This document shows, in pieces, positions 53,538 through 62,952 of a DNA stretch of 64,000 nucleotides. Source of the DNA: Gammaproteobacteria bacterium (GTDB taxonomy: Bacteria; Pseudomonadota; Gammaproteobacteria; Ga0077536); assembly GCA_021773835.1 (NCBI GenBank), contig JAJFJQ010000073.1, positions 372,001 through 436,000 of the forward strand. The letters run 5' to 3'. The notes under the pieces were generated by a model that worked only from the letters and a program-made list of their open reading frames with translations, was not told the origin of the DNA and did no database searches. Within the stretch, counting starts at the first letter, position 1. Each line of letters opens with the position of its first letter. A program made the position numbers and the translations under genes.

Positions 53538-54101
53538 ATGAAAAACTTAATAAAGGCTGCATTACTGAGCTTCGCATTTAGCGCACCTGCCTACGCCGAT
53601 TTTTCCGGTGATTTCGCCTTTGGGTTGTGGACGCAGGCACTCGATGGCGGGAGTATCGTCGACGGCGGTGTCGGATACGTATCGCTAACCAGCAGTAACG
53701 GCGGCGGCGGTGCTTCATTCACAGACTTCACCATAACGGCCCTGTCGGACTTGACCGTGACCTTCGATTGGGATTATTTGACCAGCGACACTGACGGCGC
53801 TAACTGGGACCCCTTTGGTTATCTCGTGAACGGTACTTTTACGCAATTGACCGTCAATACCGGGCTCGACGCCCAGAGTGGCACGGGCGTTACGTTTGCC
53901 GTACTGACGGGCGACGTGTTTGGTTTCCGCGCTTTTTCACGCGACAGTATCTTCGGCGCGGCAACGACGAGTGTTACCGGCTTCTCCGCGGTCCCGCCAG
54001 TGGCTGCGGTACCCCTACCGTCAAGCCTATCGCTACTAAGCTGCGCATTTGGCGGGGTCGTACTGGTCCAACGCCGCCGGCGCGAAAATGGAAAAGCCTA
54101 A
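53538..54101 (+). CDS. VPLPx-CTERM sorted exported protein
   Basis: The 187-residue protein has a signal peptide (residues 1-20, ending about PAYA). A Gly/Ser-rich beta domain follows, and the C-terminal sorting signal is VPLPSSLSLLSCAFGGVVLV plus basic RRRR. ATG 53538 is chosen because it begins the signal peptide; a TTG 21 bp upstream is in frame but unlikely. The VPLP variant matches two other genes in this window. Surface or biofilm matrix location is likely; function is unknown. Confidence 0.82.
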   Translation: MKNLIKAALLSFAFSAPAYADFSGDFAFGLWTQALDGGSIVDGGVGYVSLTSSNGGGGASFTDFTITALSDLTVTFDWDYLTSDTDGANWDPFGYLVNGTFTQLTVNTGLDAQSGTGVTFAVLTGDVFGFRAFSRDSIFGAATTSVTGFSAVPPVAAVPLPSSLSLLSCAFGGVVLVQRRRRENGKA

Positions 54102-54136
54102 GTAAACTAATAACCAAGATCTAAGAACTAGAACCT

Positions 54137-54166
54137 AAAGGCCCTTTAGACGGGGCCTTTTTTTTT
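54137..54166 (+). terminator. Rho-independent terminator
   Basis: An 8-bp perfect stem (AAAGGCCC and GGGCCTTT) with loop TTTAGACG is followed by a run of T, the classic form. It ends the VPLPx-CTERM transcript 35 bp after the stop. Confidence 0.92.
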
Positions 54167-54249
54167 GTTCCGACGTTTGATGGATGCAATACGGTGCGCG
54201 GCGCTATACTCGTGGCGTCCGCTTCATCGGTATCGCCTCGAGTTGACGC

Positions 54250-54969
54250 ATGGCCCTGCTGTATCAATTTGCTGCTTCTCCCTATTGCGAAAAAGCGCGT
54301 TGGGCACTCGATCACAAGGGTGTGGATTATCAATCAGTTAATTTGATCCCGGGGCCGCACCGTAAGGTCACCCGCAAGATTGCAAAAAAAACTTCGGTGC
54401 CGATCCTTGTCGATGGCGCCAAAATCGTGCAAGGGTCGGCCGAGATCATCTCTCATCTCGAAATATCCGCGCGACATCCACCCTTGACCCCAACCAATAG
54501 CCAAGATGCATCCATGGCGCACGAATGGGAGCGATTCCTCGACCGCAATCTAGGCGTGCCCTTGCGTGTGTATTTTTATCATTATGCGTTTCTCGATCGC
54601 GCATCGATCACTGCGTTTTTGTTGCATGATGGTCCGTGGTGGGGTCGCATGCATTATTTCTTTAGCTTTCGAGGATTAAAGCGAGCAATGAAAAAAACCA
54701 TGGGGATAGATGCCGCGGCTGCTGAGGCGGCCCGGGATCAACTCCTGGTGACCTTCGATCGACTCGATGAGCGCTTGAAAGACCACAAATTCCTCGCCGG
54801 ACCGCAGTTCAGCCGGGCCGACCTGACCGCGGCCGCGCTGTTATTCCATTTTTGGACCGATGAGTGGGCAATGCCAGCGCAAATCACGGGGCTTTTTGAT
54901 GGACAAAAAGAGCGTCTATTCTACCAATGGGCGCAGAACATTTATCGCGACTATCGTAAACAGAGTTGA
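54250..54969 (+). CDS. Glutathione S-transferase family protein
   Basis: The 239-residue protein has a thioredoxin-like start (LLYQFAASPYCEKARWALD) with SPYCEK at the thiol-binding site, TSVPILVDGAKIVQGSAEIISHLE, and an all-helical C-terminal domain with GPQFSRADLTAAALLFHFW. The Cys-bearing start is like the omega/microsomal and Cys-GST branches. It is followed closely by a methyltransferase gene (stop 54969, next start 54978). The substrate is unknown. Confidence 0.88.
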   Translation: MALLYQFAASPYCEKARWALDHKGVDYQSVNLIPGPHRKVTRKIAKKTSVPILVDGAKIVQGSAEIISHLEISARHPPLTPTNSQDASMAHEWERFLDRNLGVPLRVYFYHYAFLDRASITAFLLHDGPWWGRMHYFFSFRGLKRAMKKTMGIDAAAAEAARDQLLVTFDRLDERLKDHKFLAGPQFSRADLTAAALLFHFWTDEWAMPAQITGLFDGQKERLFYQWAQNIYRDYRKQS

Positions 54970-54977
54970 GTAATGGT

Positions 54978-55574
54978 ATGGATGAATCGAAGCCGTTTGC
55001 GCCGTCGTGCGAACGAAACAAAGACGCGATACTGGCGGTCCTGCGGCATTACTTAAACGGCGCCGCTGACGTCTTGGAGATTGGCAGCGGTACGGGCCAG
55101 CATGCCGTCTACATGTGCGAGAATTTACCGCATCTACGCTGGCAAACTTCGGACCTACCGTCTCAGCACGCGGGCATTCGCGCATGGATAGCGGCGTCGG
55201 GACTCACAAATGTACTTCAGCCACTGGATCTAGATGTCAATGCACTGAAGTGGCCAATCGGATCAACCGAGGCGGTCTTTACTGCGAACACGGTCCATAT
55301 TATGTCTTGGCGATCGGTCCAGGCCTTGTTTGCCCGCATCGGTGATGTGCTGAATCCCGATGGGCTGCTCCTGATTTACGGACCGTTTAACTATGACGGC
55401 CGGTTTACGAGCGACGGCAATATTCGGCTTGATGAATTTATCAAGCGTAATGACAGCGATTCCGGGATCCGGGATTTTGAAGCCGTGAACGAGCTGGCCG
55501 AGACCAATGGGCTGGTCTTGGTTGAAGACATCGAAATGCCGGCGAACAATCGCCTGCTTGTCTGGCGGCGATAA
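54978..55574 (+). CDS. DUF938 class I methyltransferase
   Basis: The 198-residue protein is the DUF938 type of SAM-dependent methyltransferase. It has FAPSCERNKDAILAVL, the SAM motif VLEIGSGTGQHAVY and SDLPSQHAGIRAWI, then LLIYGPFNYDGRFTS, the usual family ending. The methylated substrate is not known. The frame is open to TTG 54966, which would overlap the previous stop; ATG 54978 is preferred. Confidence 0.9.
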   Translation: MDESKPFAPSCERNKDAILAVLRHYLNGAADVLEIGSGTGQHAVYMCENLPHLRWQTSDLPSQHAGIRAWIAASGLTNVLQPLDLDVNALKWPIGSTEAVFTANTVHIMSWRSVQALFARIGDVLNPDGLLLIYGPFNYDGRFTSDGNIRLDEFIKRNDSDSGIRDFEAVNELAETNGLVLVEDIEMPANNRLLVWRR

Positions 55575-55688
55575 GTATCTGGATCACAACAAGACGCTAG
55601 CGCCGGCTAGACTTTGCGTCGTGACTACATATGTGCACAATAAGCCGCCAGTAGCCAGCGCTACCGCATTTATCAATAGGGGAGAGAA

Positions 55689-56582
55689 ATGAAGTTGAGT
55701 AAAACGTCGCGTCTCGCGATTGCCCTCTGGTGCGCAAGCATCGTTATTCCGGTAGCTGCAGAATCGCCAGCGGGCATGCGTCTGTACGTGTTGAACTCCG
55801 GCTCTTTATCCCTTGGAAAGGGTGCGCTTCAGAATTTAGCACCCATGGAGCCGCAGATCCGGATCCCGGTGGCGATGTTCGTGATTAAGCACCCGAAGGG
55901 CAACGTCATGTTCGACACGGGTAATAATGACAAGATCATCGACGACCCGAGCTATTGGGGACCGAATTTCGCCGCACTAAAACCAGTGAACACACCGGAA
56001 GTTTCGATCGAATCACAACTCGCCCGGATCGATATGAAACCGGATGATATTACTTACGTTGTGGTAAGCCACATGCATCTGGATCACGGTGGTAACGTCG
56101 GCAAGTTTCCGAATTCGACTTTAATCATTCAGCGCGACGAGATCGAGTACGCCATGTTTCCCGACGAACCCTTCGCCGGCGCCTTTATTCCGGGTGACGT
56201 AGCTGAATTGCGATCAGGTGTCGGCGAGAAAAAGCCGAATGCGATCCCAATGCTGGTTCTCGAAGAATCAGACCTGGATATCTTCGGCGACGGCAGCATA
56301 ATCGTAAAACGTGCACGTGGACATACCAAGGGCGGTCAAATGCTAGTTGTGCGCTTGCCAAATACAGGGACCGTTATCTTAACCGGCGACGCCGCCTATT
56401 TTCGTGAAAACGTAACTAAGAGTATCCCGCCGAACATCGCACTTGCATACGATCCTGCCGGGATTATGCGTGGTTACGAATGGATCAGATACATGATGGC
56501 AAGTGAAGGCGCGGACTTTTTTACGTCACACGATCCGGACGTGTTTAAGGCCTACAAAAAAGCACCGGAGTACTACGACTAA
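55689..56582 (+). CDS. Exported metallo-beta-lactamase-fold hydrolase (lactonase-like)
   Basis: The 297-residue protein has a signal peptide (residues 1-24, ending about VAAES) and an MBL fold. The metal site VVSHMHLDHGGNVG matches HxHxDH, the ARGHTKGGQMLVV strand gives another His, and the late region TGDAAYF supplies Asp. The arrangement is that of AHL lactonase-type proteins and other periplasmic MBL-fold hydrolases. ATG 55689 follows GGGGAGAG. A quorum-signal role is possible but unproven. Confidence 0.85.
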   Translation: MKLSKTSRLAIALWCASIVIPVAAESPAGMRLYVLNSGSLSLGKGALQNLAPMEPQIRIPVAMFVIKHPKGNVMFDTGNNDKIIDDPSYWGPNFAALKPVNTPEVSIESQLARIDMKPDDITYVVVSHMHLDHGGNVGKFPNSTLIIQRDEIEYAMFPDEPFAGAFIPGDVAELRSGVGEKKPNAIPMLVLEESDLDIFGDGSIIVKRARGHTKGGQMLVVRLPNTGTVILTGDAAYFRENVTKSIPPNIALAYDPAGIMRGYEWIRYMMASEGADFFTSHDPDVFKAYKKAPEYYD

Positions 56583-56685
56583 GGACTCCTGCATTTCAGC
56601 CACGGTCACTGTGCGATAGATGCATCGTCGGAACGAATTTTGCCGGCGCTGTAAGTGCCTATGTGGACCCTGATCAACTAGGACC

Positions 56686-57408
56686 GTGGCTTCACCACTC
56701 GTCATCGCATCGGGACTAACCAAGCGCTTCGGCCGGCGCTTGGCCGTGGATAACGTTTCGTTCGCAATCAACTCAGGCGAAGTGCTTGGATTACTCGGTC
56801 CTAATGGGTCTGGTAAGAGCACGATCTTACGCATGTTAGTGGGTTACCAGCGCCCAAGCGCCGGCACGGCGACCGTAGCGGGATACGATGTGATTAAAGA
56901 TGGCAGCGCTGCCCGCGCGCACCTTGGTTACGTTCCCGAAGATGTGCCGCTCTACGATACGATGCGAGTTGAAGAATTCTTAAAGATGATGGCGGGCCTT
57001 AAAGGAATGCCCATTAGTCATCGCAATGATGCAATTGAGCGGGTCTGCAGTGATATGGGTCTTGCCGACGTTCGCCGTCAATCGATACGCCAGCTGTCCC
57101 GGGGTTACCGGCAGCGGCTTGGTATCGCCCAAGCGTTGCTTAATGATCCACCGCTACTCATTTTTGATGAACCGACAAATGGGCTCGACCCACGACAGAT
57201 CATCGAGTGTCGGGAGCTCATTTTGAGGCTCGCTGGCGATCACGCAGTGTTGGTGACCTCACACATTCTCAGTGAGATCGAAAAACTAGCTGATCGCGCT
57301 GCGTTTTTACTCGATGGCCGTCTGCTCGCAATCGATGATTTGAAAACAAGCGGGTCAAGCCCGGTGGACCTAGAATCGCGTTTTCTAGAACTGACGGGCG
57401 CCCCATGA
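56686..57408 (+). CDS. ABC transporter ATPase (Gld/NodI-like)
   Basis: The 240-residue protein has Walker A GPNGSGKST near residue 39, signature LSRGYRQRLGIAQALLND and Walker B LLIFDEPTNGLDPRQ. It is of the CcmA/GldA-like type. The start is GTG 56686 behind AGGA. It heads a group with a permease, a Gld-type protein and a DUF4340 protein, which in other bacteria act together in an ABC export or gliding-type system. Confidence 0.9.
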   Translation: MASPLVIASGLTKRFGRRLAVDNVSFAINSGEVLGLLGPNGSGKSTILRMLVGYQRPSAGTATVAGYDVIKDGSAARAHLGYVPEDVPLYDTMRVEEFLKMMAGLKGMPISHRNDAIERVCSDMGLADVRRQSIRQLSRGYRQRLGIAQALLNDPPLLIFDEPTNGLDPRQIIECRELILRLAGDHAVLVTSHILSEIEKLADRAAFLLDGRLLAIDDLKTSGSSPVDLESRFLELTGAP

Positions 57409-57504
57409 CGAAAAACGCCCCCAGACTTGTCCGCCGCGGCACCGCACATCCGTCTTGTGCGGGTCGAGAAGTAAGGCGTGTGCTCGACAGGGCGTCAACG
57501 AGTG

Positions 57505-58233
57505 ATGAAGGACATGGGTAAGTTTCGCCGTACCACTCCGTTGGTCGTACTGTATCAAAAAGAAATGACAGCGATATTTTATTCGCCGATCGCCTATGCG
57601 GTGATTGCAGTGTTTAGTCTACTAATGGGTTATACATTTTGTGCTCAGCTCTTCCACACGCGCGGCTTGAGCCTCGTGCCGATGTTGTTTCAAGCGGCGT
57701 TGCTGTTGATTCTAACCGTTCCCTTGTTAACCATGCGCCAGTTCGCTGAAGAGCGCCGTAGCGGTACCTTGGAGTTGTTAATGAGTACGCCGGTCAGCGA
57801 TCTCGCCGTGGTACTTGGGAAGTTTCTTGCGAGCCTGAGCCTAGTCGCTGTTCTGTTATGTCTGATGCTGGCCTATCCGATTGCGCTCGAGCTTGTCGCC
57901 GAGCCTGATTGGGGGCCAATCATTAGTGGTTATATCGGTTTATTTATGTTGTCCAGTGCGCTGATTGCCGTGGGACTTGCGATCTCTGCACTGACATCGA
58001 ACCAAATGGTCGCGGGGGTACTCTCGATCGGCTTGTTCTTACTGTTGTGGATGGCAGAAGTGCTTGGGGTTCTGTTACCCGCACCGTTTGACCAGATGGC
58101 GATCGGACTCTCTTTAGATGCACGCTTCATGCCGTTTGCAACGGGCGCGGTTTACCTTTCGGATTTTGGTTCGTTTTTAACGTTCACGCTACTCGGGATC
58201 CTCGCATGCGTGAGCGCATTGGCGCGGCGTTGA
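57505..58233 (+). CDS. ABC-2 type permease (GldF-like)
   Basis: The 242-residue protein has about six membrane helices and conserved TMRQFAEERRSGTLELLMSTPVSDLAVVLGKFLASL, the ABC-2/GldF hallmark. The start is uncertain: ATG 57505 or 57514 give the same membrane protein, while GTG 57478 is possible. It pairs with the ATPase before it and the GldG-like protein after it. Confidence 0.85.
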   Translation: MKDMGKFRRTTPLVVLYQKEMTAIFYSPIAYAVIAVFSLLMGYTFCAQLFHTRGLSLVPMLFQAALLLILTVPLLTMRQFAEERRSGTLELLMSTPVSDLAVVLGKFLASLSLVAVLLCLMLAYPIALELVAEPDWGPIISGYIGLFMLSSALIAVGLAISALTSNQMVAGVLSIGLFLLLWMAEVLGVLLPAPFDQMAIGLSLDARFMPFATGAVYLSDFGSFLTFTLLGILACVSALARR

Positions 58234-58245
58234 AGTACGCTCGAG

Positions 58246-59772
58246 GTGGCTAGCAATATCATTTGGTTCGGCGGTTGGCTGCTTGCGATATTCGGGTTAT
58301 TCGTTGTGGGCTTACGCTTGTCCGAGTTGGTGTTGGAGCGCCGAGGTCCGAAGTTGCGCATCGGCGTGGGGATCGCCGCCCTTGGCCTCGTTGCCACGGT
58401 CGCCGTTCTTGCCAGCGCCGCGTTAACCCGACATGACCAGCATTTTGATCTCACCAGTGAACGTGTCTTCACGCCTGATCCAAATGCACTTGAAGTCATC
58501 GCGTCGCTAGAGCGCCCCGTTCGTTTGACATATTTTTATCGTGCCTCCGATCCGGAAGGGAAGCGCGCGCGGCGTATCGTCGAACTTTTAGCGCAGCACA
58601 ATCGTCTACTTAGCGTCTCCACCGTTGATCCCGACGTTCATCCAAGCCTGGCCCAATCAGCTGGGCTAAAAATCTACAACGCGGCGTTGCTTGAGGCCGA
58701 TGGCCGTCGATTAATGATCCACAGCACAGATGAGATCGACATCGCCATCGGCATTCAACGCGTACTGCGCGAGCGCCGGATCGAAATTTGCTTTCTCGAC
58801 GGCCATGGCCAATATCCGAGTGATAACTATGAATTCCACACCCACGCGGAGAACCTTGGCGGCCATGGCATGGATCACGCGCACGGTGCGGCTGACGCGG
58901 TGATTGAGACTACGAGTCATGGCGTAGGGCGGCTGCGACGTTCGCTTGAGGCTTTAGGTTATGACATACGCGTCATCTTGCCGGCAGTCGCCGGGGTGAT
59001 TGATAAAAGTTGCCGAGTCGTGATCGATGCGGGGCCCCGCTCGGCGTATGCGGCACTCGAAAGTTCGGCGCTGGCGCAATACCTCGACTCTGGTGGTTCC
59101 GCCTTGTTGCTGTATGACATCGGCTTTCCGATCAGCGCTGAGCACGCACGAATCATTAAGCGGCTCGGACTTCGTGTTGAGCAGGACGTGGTTATCGATC
59201 CGGCGCTCCACTATGCAGCCGATCAAGAAATGGTTGCCGTAACAGCCTATGAATCGCACACGGTAACCGAGCGCATGTCCTTCACGTTCTACCCAGGGGC
59301 ACGATCACTTGTTCGGATGACGCCGGCAGGCGGTATCAGTTTGTCGCCGCTTTTCTACAGCAGCAATAAAAGCTACCGGCAATCCATTTCGGATCACAGC
59401 GACAGCGAAAGCATTGAACATGCACATCAACATGATGTTGACGGTGGTGAAGGCCCGCATCTACTTGCCGCTGCCAGCAGTGGCAGCTTTGGAGATGCAA
59501 GTGCCGGGCAGTTCCGCGCAATCATCGTTGGTGACGCGGATTTCGCAACGAATTCGTTTTATCCTTATATGTCGAACAATCGCATCGCCCTCGCGATGGT
59601 GCGTTGGCTCGCTCGAGATGAGGGTAGTGGGGCGATCAGCGCACGCATCCCCGTGCCCGAAACCGTGGAATTGACTAACCGGCAGCGGCGCCTGTTTGTC
59701 GTTTGGCTCGTAATTGTGCTGCCCGGATTGATCGCGGGTCTCGGCGCTTTCGTCTGGTGGCAACGCCGTTGA
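58246..59772 (+). CDS. GldG-like ABC-associated membrane protein
   Basis: The 508-residue protein has two N-terminal helices (about 5-24 and 40-60), a large extracytoplasmic region (RVFTPDPNALEVIASLERPVRLTYFYRASDPEGKRARRIVELLAQ) and one C-terminal helix (about 485-503). This is the architecture of GldG-type proteins with an ABC-type uncharacterised substrate-binding domain. It begins with GTG 58246. The region near residue 200 is His-rich (EFHTHAENLGGHGMDHAHG). Confidence 0.85.
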   Translation: MASNIIWFGGWLLAIFGLFVVGLRLSELVLERRGPKLRIGVGIAALGLVATVAVLASAALTRHDQHFDLTSERVFTPDPNALEVIASLERPVRLTYFYRASDPEGKRARRIVELLAQHNRLLSVSTVDPDVHPSLAQSAGLKIYNAALLEADGRRLMIHSTDEIDIAIGIQRVLRERRIEICFLDGHGQYPSDNYEFHTHAENLGGHGMDHAHGAADAVIETTSHGVGRLRRSLEALGYDIRVILPAVAGVIDKSCRVVIDAGPRSAYAALESSALAQYLDSGGSALLLYDIGFPISAEHARIIKRLGLRVEQDVVIDPALHYAADQEMVAVTAYESHTVTERMSFTFYPGARSLVRMTPAGGISLSPLFYSSNKSYRQSISDHSDSESIEHAHQHDVDGGEGPHLLAAASSGSFGDASAGQFRAIIVGDADFATNSFYPYMSNNRIALAMVRWLARDEGSGAISARIPVPETVELTNRQRRLFVVWLVIVLPGLIAGLGAFVWWQRR

Positions 59773-60329
59773 CGGCCGACCAGTGTGCGTCCAAAGACGG
59801 GTTGATAACCCTGGTTGCTCTCGGCTATTTACTGGTGATGTTTTATAGCGGCTCCGAACCAACACATGAGAATCTGATCCAGGCTGTAAGCGATGGCGTT
59901 TTGCATTCAGCACCACACGATATCGTCGAGATCGAAGTAACTAGGCTGGGCGATCGGCGGCGCTATCAACGGCGCAACGCTAAATGGTATGACGCATCAA
60001 TAAATGCGCCACTAAATATGACGCAAGCGAGTGAGTTGGAACGCGCAATCACCTTCATGCGTACGGCGGCACCAGTGCGAATATTGCGTCCAGAAGAAAT
60101 CGCGGATGTCGATGGTGACCCGTTCGGTCTTGAACGTCCGCTCGTCGCGATAGAATTGTCGACTATCAGCGGACCTGTTCTCAGTGCAAGATTCGGCCAA
60201 CAGGCACCTGACGGAATACTCCGTTACATGCGGCTCGAAGGGCAGGCGGAGGTCTACTTAATGTCTGGCTTCGTCGGTAACGCATGGCAAGAAGTTGCGT
60301 CGTTCGAGGAATCGGGCTCCCGCAATTAA
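59757..60329 (+). CDS. DUF4340 family protein
   Basis: The 190-residue protein has one N-terminal membrane helix (about residues 15-32), then a DUF4340-like beta-rich domain, with VTRLGDRRRYQRRNAKWYDAS near the middle and ELSTISGPVLSARFGQQAPDG later. DUF4340 genes often follow Gld-like operons, as here, and overlap. I choose GTG 59757, which overlaps the GldG-like stop; TTG 59769 is an alternative. Its role is not established. Confidence 0.7.
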   Translation: MATPLTADQCASKDGLITLVALGYLLVMFYSGSEPTHENLIQAVSDGVLHSAPHDIVEIEVTRLGDRRRYQRRNAKWYDASINAPLNMTQASELERAITFMRTAAPVRILRPEEIADVDGDPFGLERPLVAIELSTISGPVLSARFGQQAPDGILRYMRLEGQAEVYLMSGFVGNAWQEVASFEESGSRN

Positions 60330-60364
60330 ATATGGTGGTGGCTTGCGGGTTGCAGGTCCGCGGT

Positions 60365-62383
60365 TCAAACCGGCTCGGCAATCACCTCAGTGGCGTGTAC
60401 GCTCGAACTCTCACCCATGTCGGTTTTCACTGGGGTGTGAACAACATTCACGTTCATCGCATTACCTTCGAGTGATGGCCAACGACCTTTGTACGACACA
60501 GCCGTACCCGGAAGCACGTCATTATCGATGCGGGCCACGAGTTCGATCGCGCCACTTTCGTTGCGCAGCCGCAATTGCGCACCATCAGAAACCCCAATGC
60601 GAGCAGCGTCAGTGCCGTTGAGTCGCACGTTGGCAGGTCCCGATTGTTCCGCAATATGCGGATCGTTCGCGTAGGAGTCATTCAGCCGCCATTTCGACGC
60701 CGGGGTTAGCAGACGCAAGCGCCCATTTTGAGTCGGCGCATCGACGAAGGGTTGCGGTGTTCTGGGTAAACCCTGTTTCTCGGCCGCCTGCGAGGCGATT
60801 TCTATCTTGCCGCTTGGGGTCTCAAATTTCCCGTCGGCATACATCGGCATCGGCTCGTCGCTGAGATAAAAATGGCCGCGTGATTTCAATTCACTGAAAT
60901 CGAATCCGGTATTCATTTCCGTCATCATGCGATCGATCAGTGTTTTGTCGTCCTCGAACAGTGCGGCTTCGGTTAAACCCATCTTTGCGGCAAGGCGTCG
61001 AAAAATTTCCTGATTGGGCAGGCTTTCACCGACCGGCTCGTTCACTTTAGCTTGGGCGCCCATGTGTAGGTGAAAATAACTGAAGGTCACATCGTCAAAC
61101 TCAAGAAAACTTGCGGCCGGTAACACGATATCGGCGTAGGCAGTGGTGTCTGTTGGAAAACAATCGATGGCCACGGTGAAAAGATCTTCGCGGGCAAATG
61201 CTGTACGTAACGCACCTTGATCGGCGGCAGAGGCGAGCGGGTTAGTGTTCCACGACAGCATTGCCTTGAACTCGTTGCGGTCCGCTAGTCGCACGGCGAG
61301 GTCCATGTGGCTCACGGTTTTACCCGCTTGCTTGACGAGGTTGGTGCCGCCGAGGGTATCCAAATCGATGCCGGCGAAAGCCGGGGTGTAGTTCATGTAG
61401 CAGAAGCCAGCGCCGGGCTTACCGACATTGCCGGTCAGGCTCGGCAGCAGACCGACCGCGCGCATGACGTTGCCGCCGGTCGGCTGGCGTTGCAATCCCT
61501 GGCCGCACCACAGTAGCGCGGGCCCGGCCGCATATAATTCCGCTGCCCGCATGATGGACTCGACCGGGACCCCGGTCTGCGCGTGGGTCCATTGTGGATT
61601 GCAGCTGTCGATCGTTGACGCGATTTCATCGGCGCCAAGCGTGTGTGCATCGATGTAATCCTGATCGAACTTACCCATATCACGGAGCACATGGAGTAGG
61701 CCATAAGCGAGCGCCGCATCCGAGCCTGGCCGCAACTGCAGGTGTAAGTCCGCGCTTGCAGCAGATTCGGAGCGTATCGGATCAACCACAATCACTTTCG
61801 CAGGGGAATCAACCAGCCAATGTTCATGTGCATGCGGTGCCGAATGCGATGGGTTTGCCCCCCACACCACAATGCAGCTGGAATCCTTAGACGTCCGAGG
61901 ATCGAATCCCTTTACCGAATTCCCGAATTGTAGGCCCCAAGCAACGTGACCTGCGGCGTTACAGATACTATCCGGATCGACAACGGAGGCGCCTACGTGG
62001 TTGAAAAAGCGATCCGGAAACTTATAGGCGAGCAGCGACAGCGTGCCCGAGTAATGTGTGTGCAGGATCGCTTCAGCGCCGTCGCGCTCAATGATCCGAT
62101 TTAGATTGGTCGCGATCGCTTCCAATGCTGCATCCCAGGAGACGCGTTCAAATTTTGCCTCGCCCTTGTTGCCGATCCGACGCAATGGATAATTTAATCT
62201 CGCCGTCGGATCCTGCCACACCCCGTTATAGGCGATGGCGCATTTACTACAGAGTCGCCCGCGAGAGACGGGGTGATCGGGGTCGCCGAGGATGCGCGGT
62301 GCCGCATTGTCACGGATTTCGACGAGCATGCCGCATCCGTCATAACAATCGCGCGGACAATTCGTGCGGATCATGTTTTTCAT
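60365..62383 (-). CDS. Molybdopterin-dependent oxidoreductase (second, DMSO reductase family)
   Basis: The 672-residue protein has a 4Fe-4S start, NCPRDCYDGCG with the fourth Cys in GRLCSKC (residues about 7-48). DPDSICNAAGHVAWG marks the likely Mo-ligand region, where I see Cys and no in-frame UGA. The C-terminal Mo-cofactor domain is present (LNDSYANDPHIAEQSGPANVRL). It is cytoplasmic by look (no signal). A longer frame to 62431 adds no conserved part. It is not close to the enzyme at 35223. Confidence 0.88.
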   Translation of the reverse strand: MKNMIRTNCPRDCYDGCGMLVEIRDNAAPRILGDPDHPVSRGRLCSKCAIAYNGVWQDPTARLNYPLRRIGNKGEAKFERVSWDAALEAIATNLNRIIERDGAEAILHTHYSGTLSLLAYKFPDRFFNHVGASVVDPDSICNAAGHVAWGLQFGNSVKGFDPRTSKDSSCIVVWGANPSHSAPHAHEHWLVDSPAKVIVVDPIRSESAASADLHLQLRPGSDAALAYGLLHVLRDMGKFDQDYIDAHTLGADEIASTIDSCNPQWTHAQTGVPVESIMRAAELYAAGPALLWCGQGLQRQPTGGNVMRAVGLLPSLTGNVGKPGAGFCYMNYTPAFAGIDLDTLGGTNLVKQAGKTVSHMDLAVRLADRNEFKAMLSWNTNPLASAADQGALRTAFAREDLFTVAIDCFPTDTTAYADIVLPAASFLEFDDVTFSYFHLHMGAQAKVNEPVGESLPNQEIFRRLAAKMGLTEAALFEDDKTLIDRMMTEMNTGFDFSELKSRGHFYLSDEPMPMYADGKFETPSGKIEIASQAAEKQGLPRTPQPFVDAPTQNGRLRLLTPASKWRLNDSYANDPHIAEQSGPANVRLNGTDAARIGVSDGAQLRLRNESGAIELVARIDNDVLPGTAVSYKGRWPSLEGNAMNVNVVHTPVKTDMGESSSVHATEVIAEPV

Positions 62384-62952
62384 AATGGCTAACCTTCGAT
62401 TTGAGCGAGTGCTGCGGTAATTTGCCAACATTGGCGACCTTGAGACTGCTATTGTAGCGCCGAATGGGCTTCGGCGAGTGGCAGAAATCGGTCTGGCAGC
62501 TTACGGTCGTCGTTGTGCTAGCGGATTTTCGGGAATCATTCCGAATTGCATACACGGCGCCGTAAATGGGTGCTCTAGTGGCCGATCACGCCGCTCAGCG
62601 AGTCTGTGTTTTTACCGTGGCATCACGGTCTTTAAAGACTGGATTTTATGTGAAATTGAATTCGGTGAAGCTAGGGAACCGAATTGAATAAACCTGTCAA
62701 AATATTTTACACAGTAATTCTGGTCTATTTTCGCAAGTAACTTATTGTAATAAAAGATAAAAACTCCTTTCTGCAACACCTTGAAGGACACTTGGTCGGT
62801 AAAAACGGTGTAAAGATCGTTGACAAATGAAAACTCGACAATTCGTAAGCTGCTCTTTTCAAACAGTATTTTAATTTGGCACGCGAATTGCTTTGTAGAC
62901 ACCAAGACTTAACATTAGCTGGTTGATTAAATAGCTCGAAGGAGTATTAGAA
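62384..62952. other. 569-bp region with AT-rich part and sigma-54 promoter
   Basis: It lies between the divergent Mo-enzyme gene and the PEP-CTERM gene. The part 62690-62950 is clearly richer in A and T than the rest. It holds a sigma-54 promoter (separate entry). A 97-codon minus-strand frame (62612-62905) runs through the AT-rich part but has no ribosome site and a low-complexity look, so I do not call it. Confidence 0.5.
62876..62892 (+). promoter_or_regulatory. Sigma-54 (-24/-12) promoter for the PEP-CTERM gene
   Basis: The sequence TTGGCACGCGAATTGCT matches the sigma-54 consensus strongly: TTGGCACG at -24 and TTGCT at -12, with exactly 10 bases between the GG and the GC. Its start site would be about 50 bp before ATG 62953. 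PEP-CTERM genes are known to be controlled by the PrsK/PrsR pair with sigma-54, so context and motif agree. Confidence 0.85.

Noticed and set aside
60340-60380. tRNA-like GGTTCAAACC near the end of the Mo-enzyme gene
   Set aside because: No acceptor, D or anticodon arm can be built, and the bases are the coding end of the Mo-enzyme.
62612-62905. 97-codon minus-strand frame in an AT-rich stretch
   Set aside because: It has no ribosome site, low-complexity composition, and overlaps the sigma-54 promoter of the next gene.
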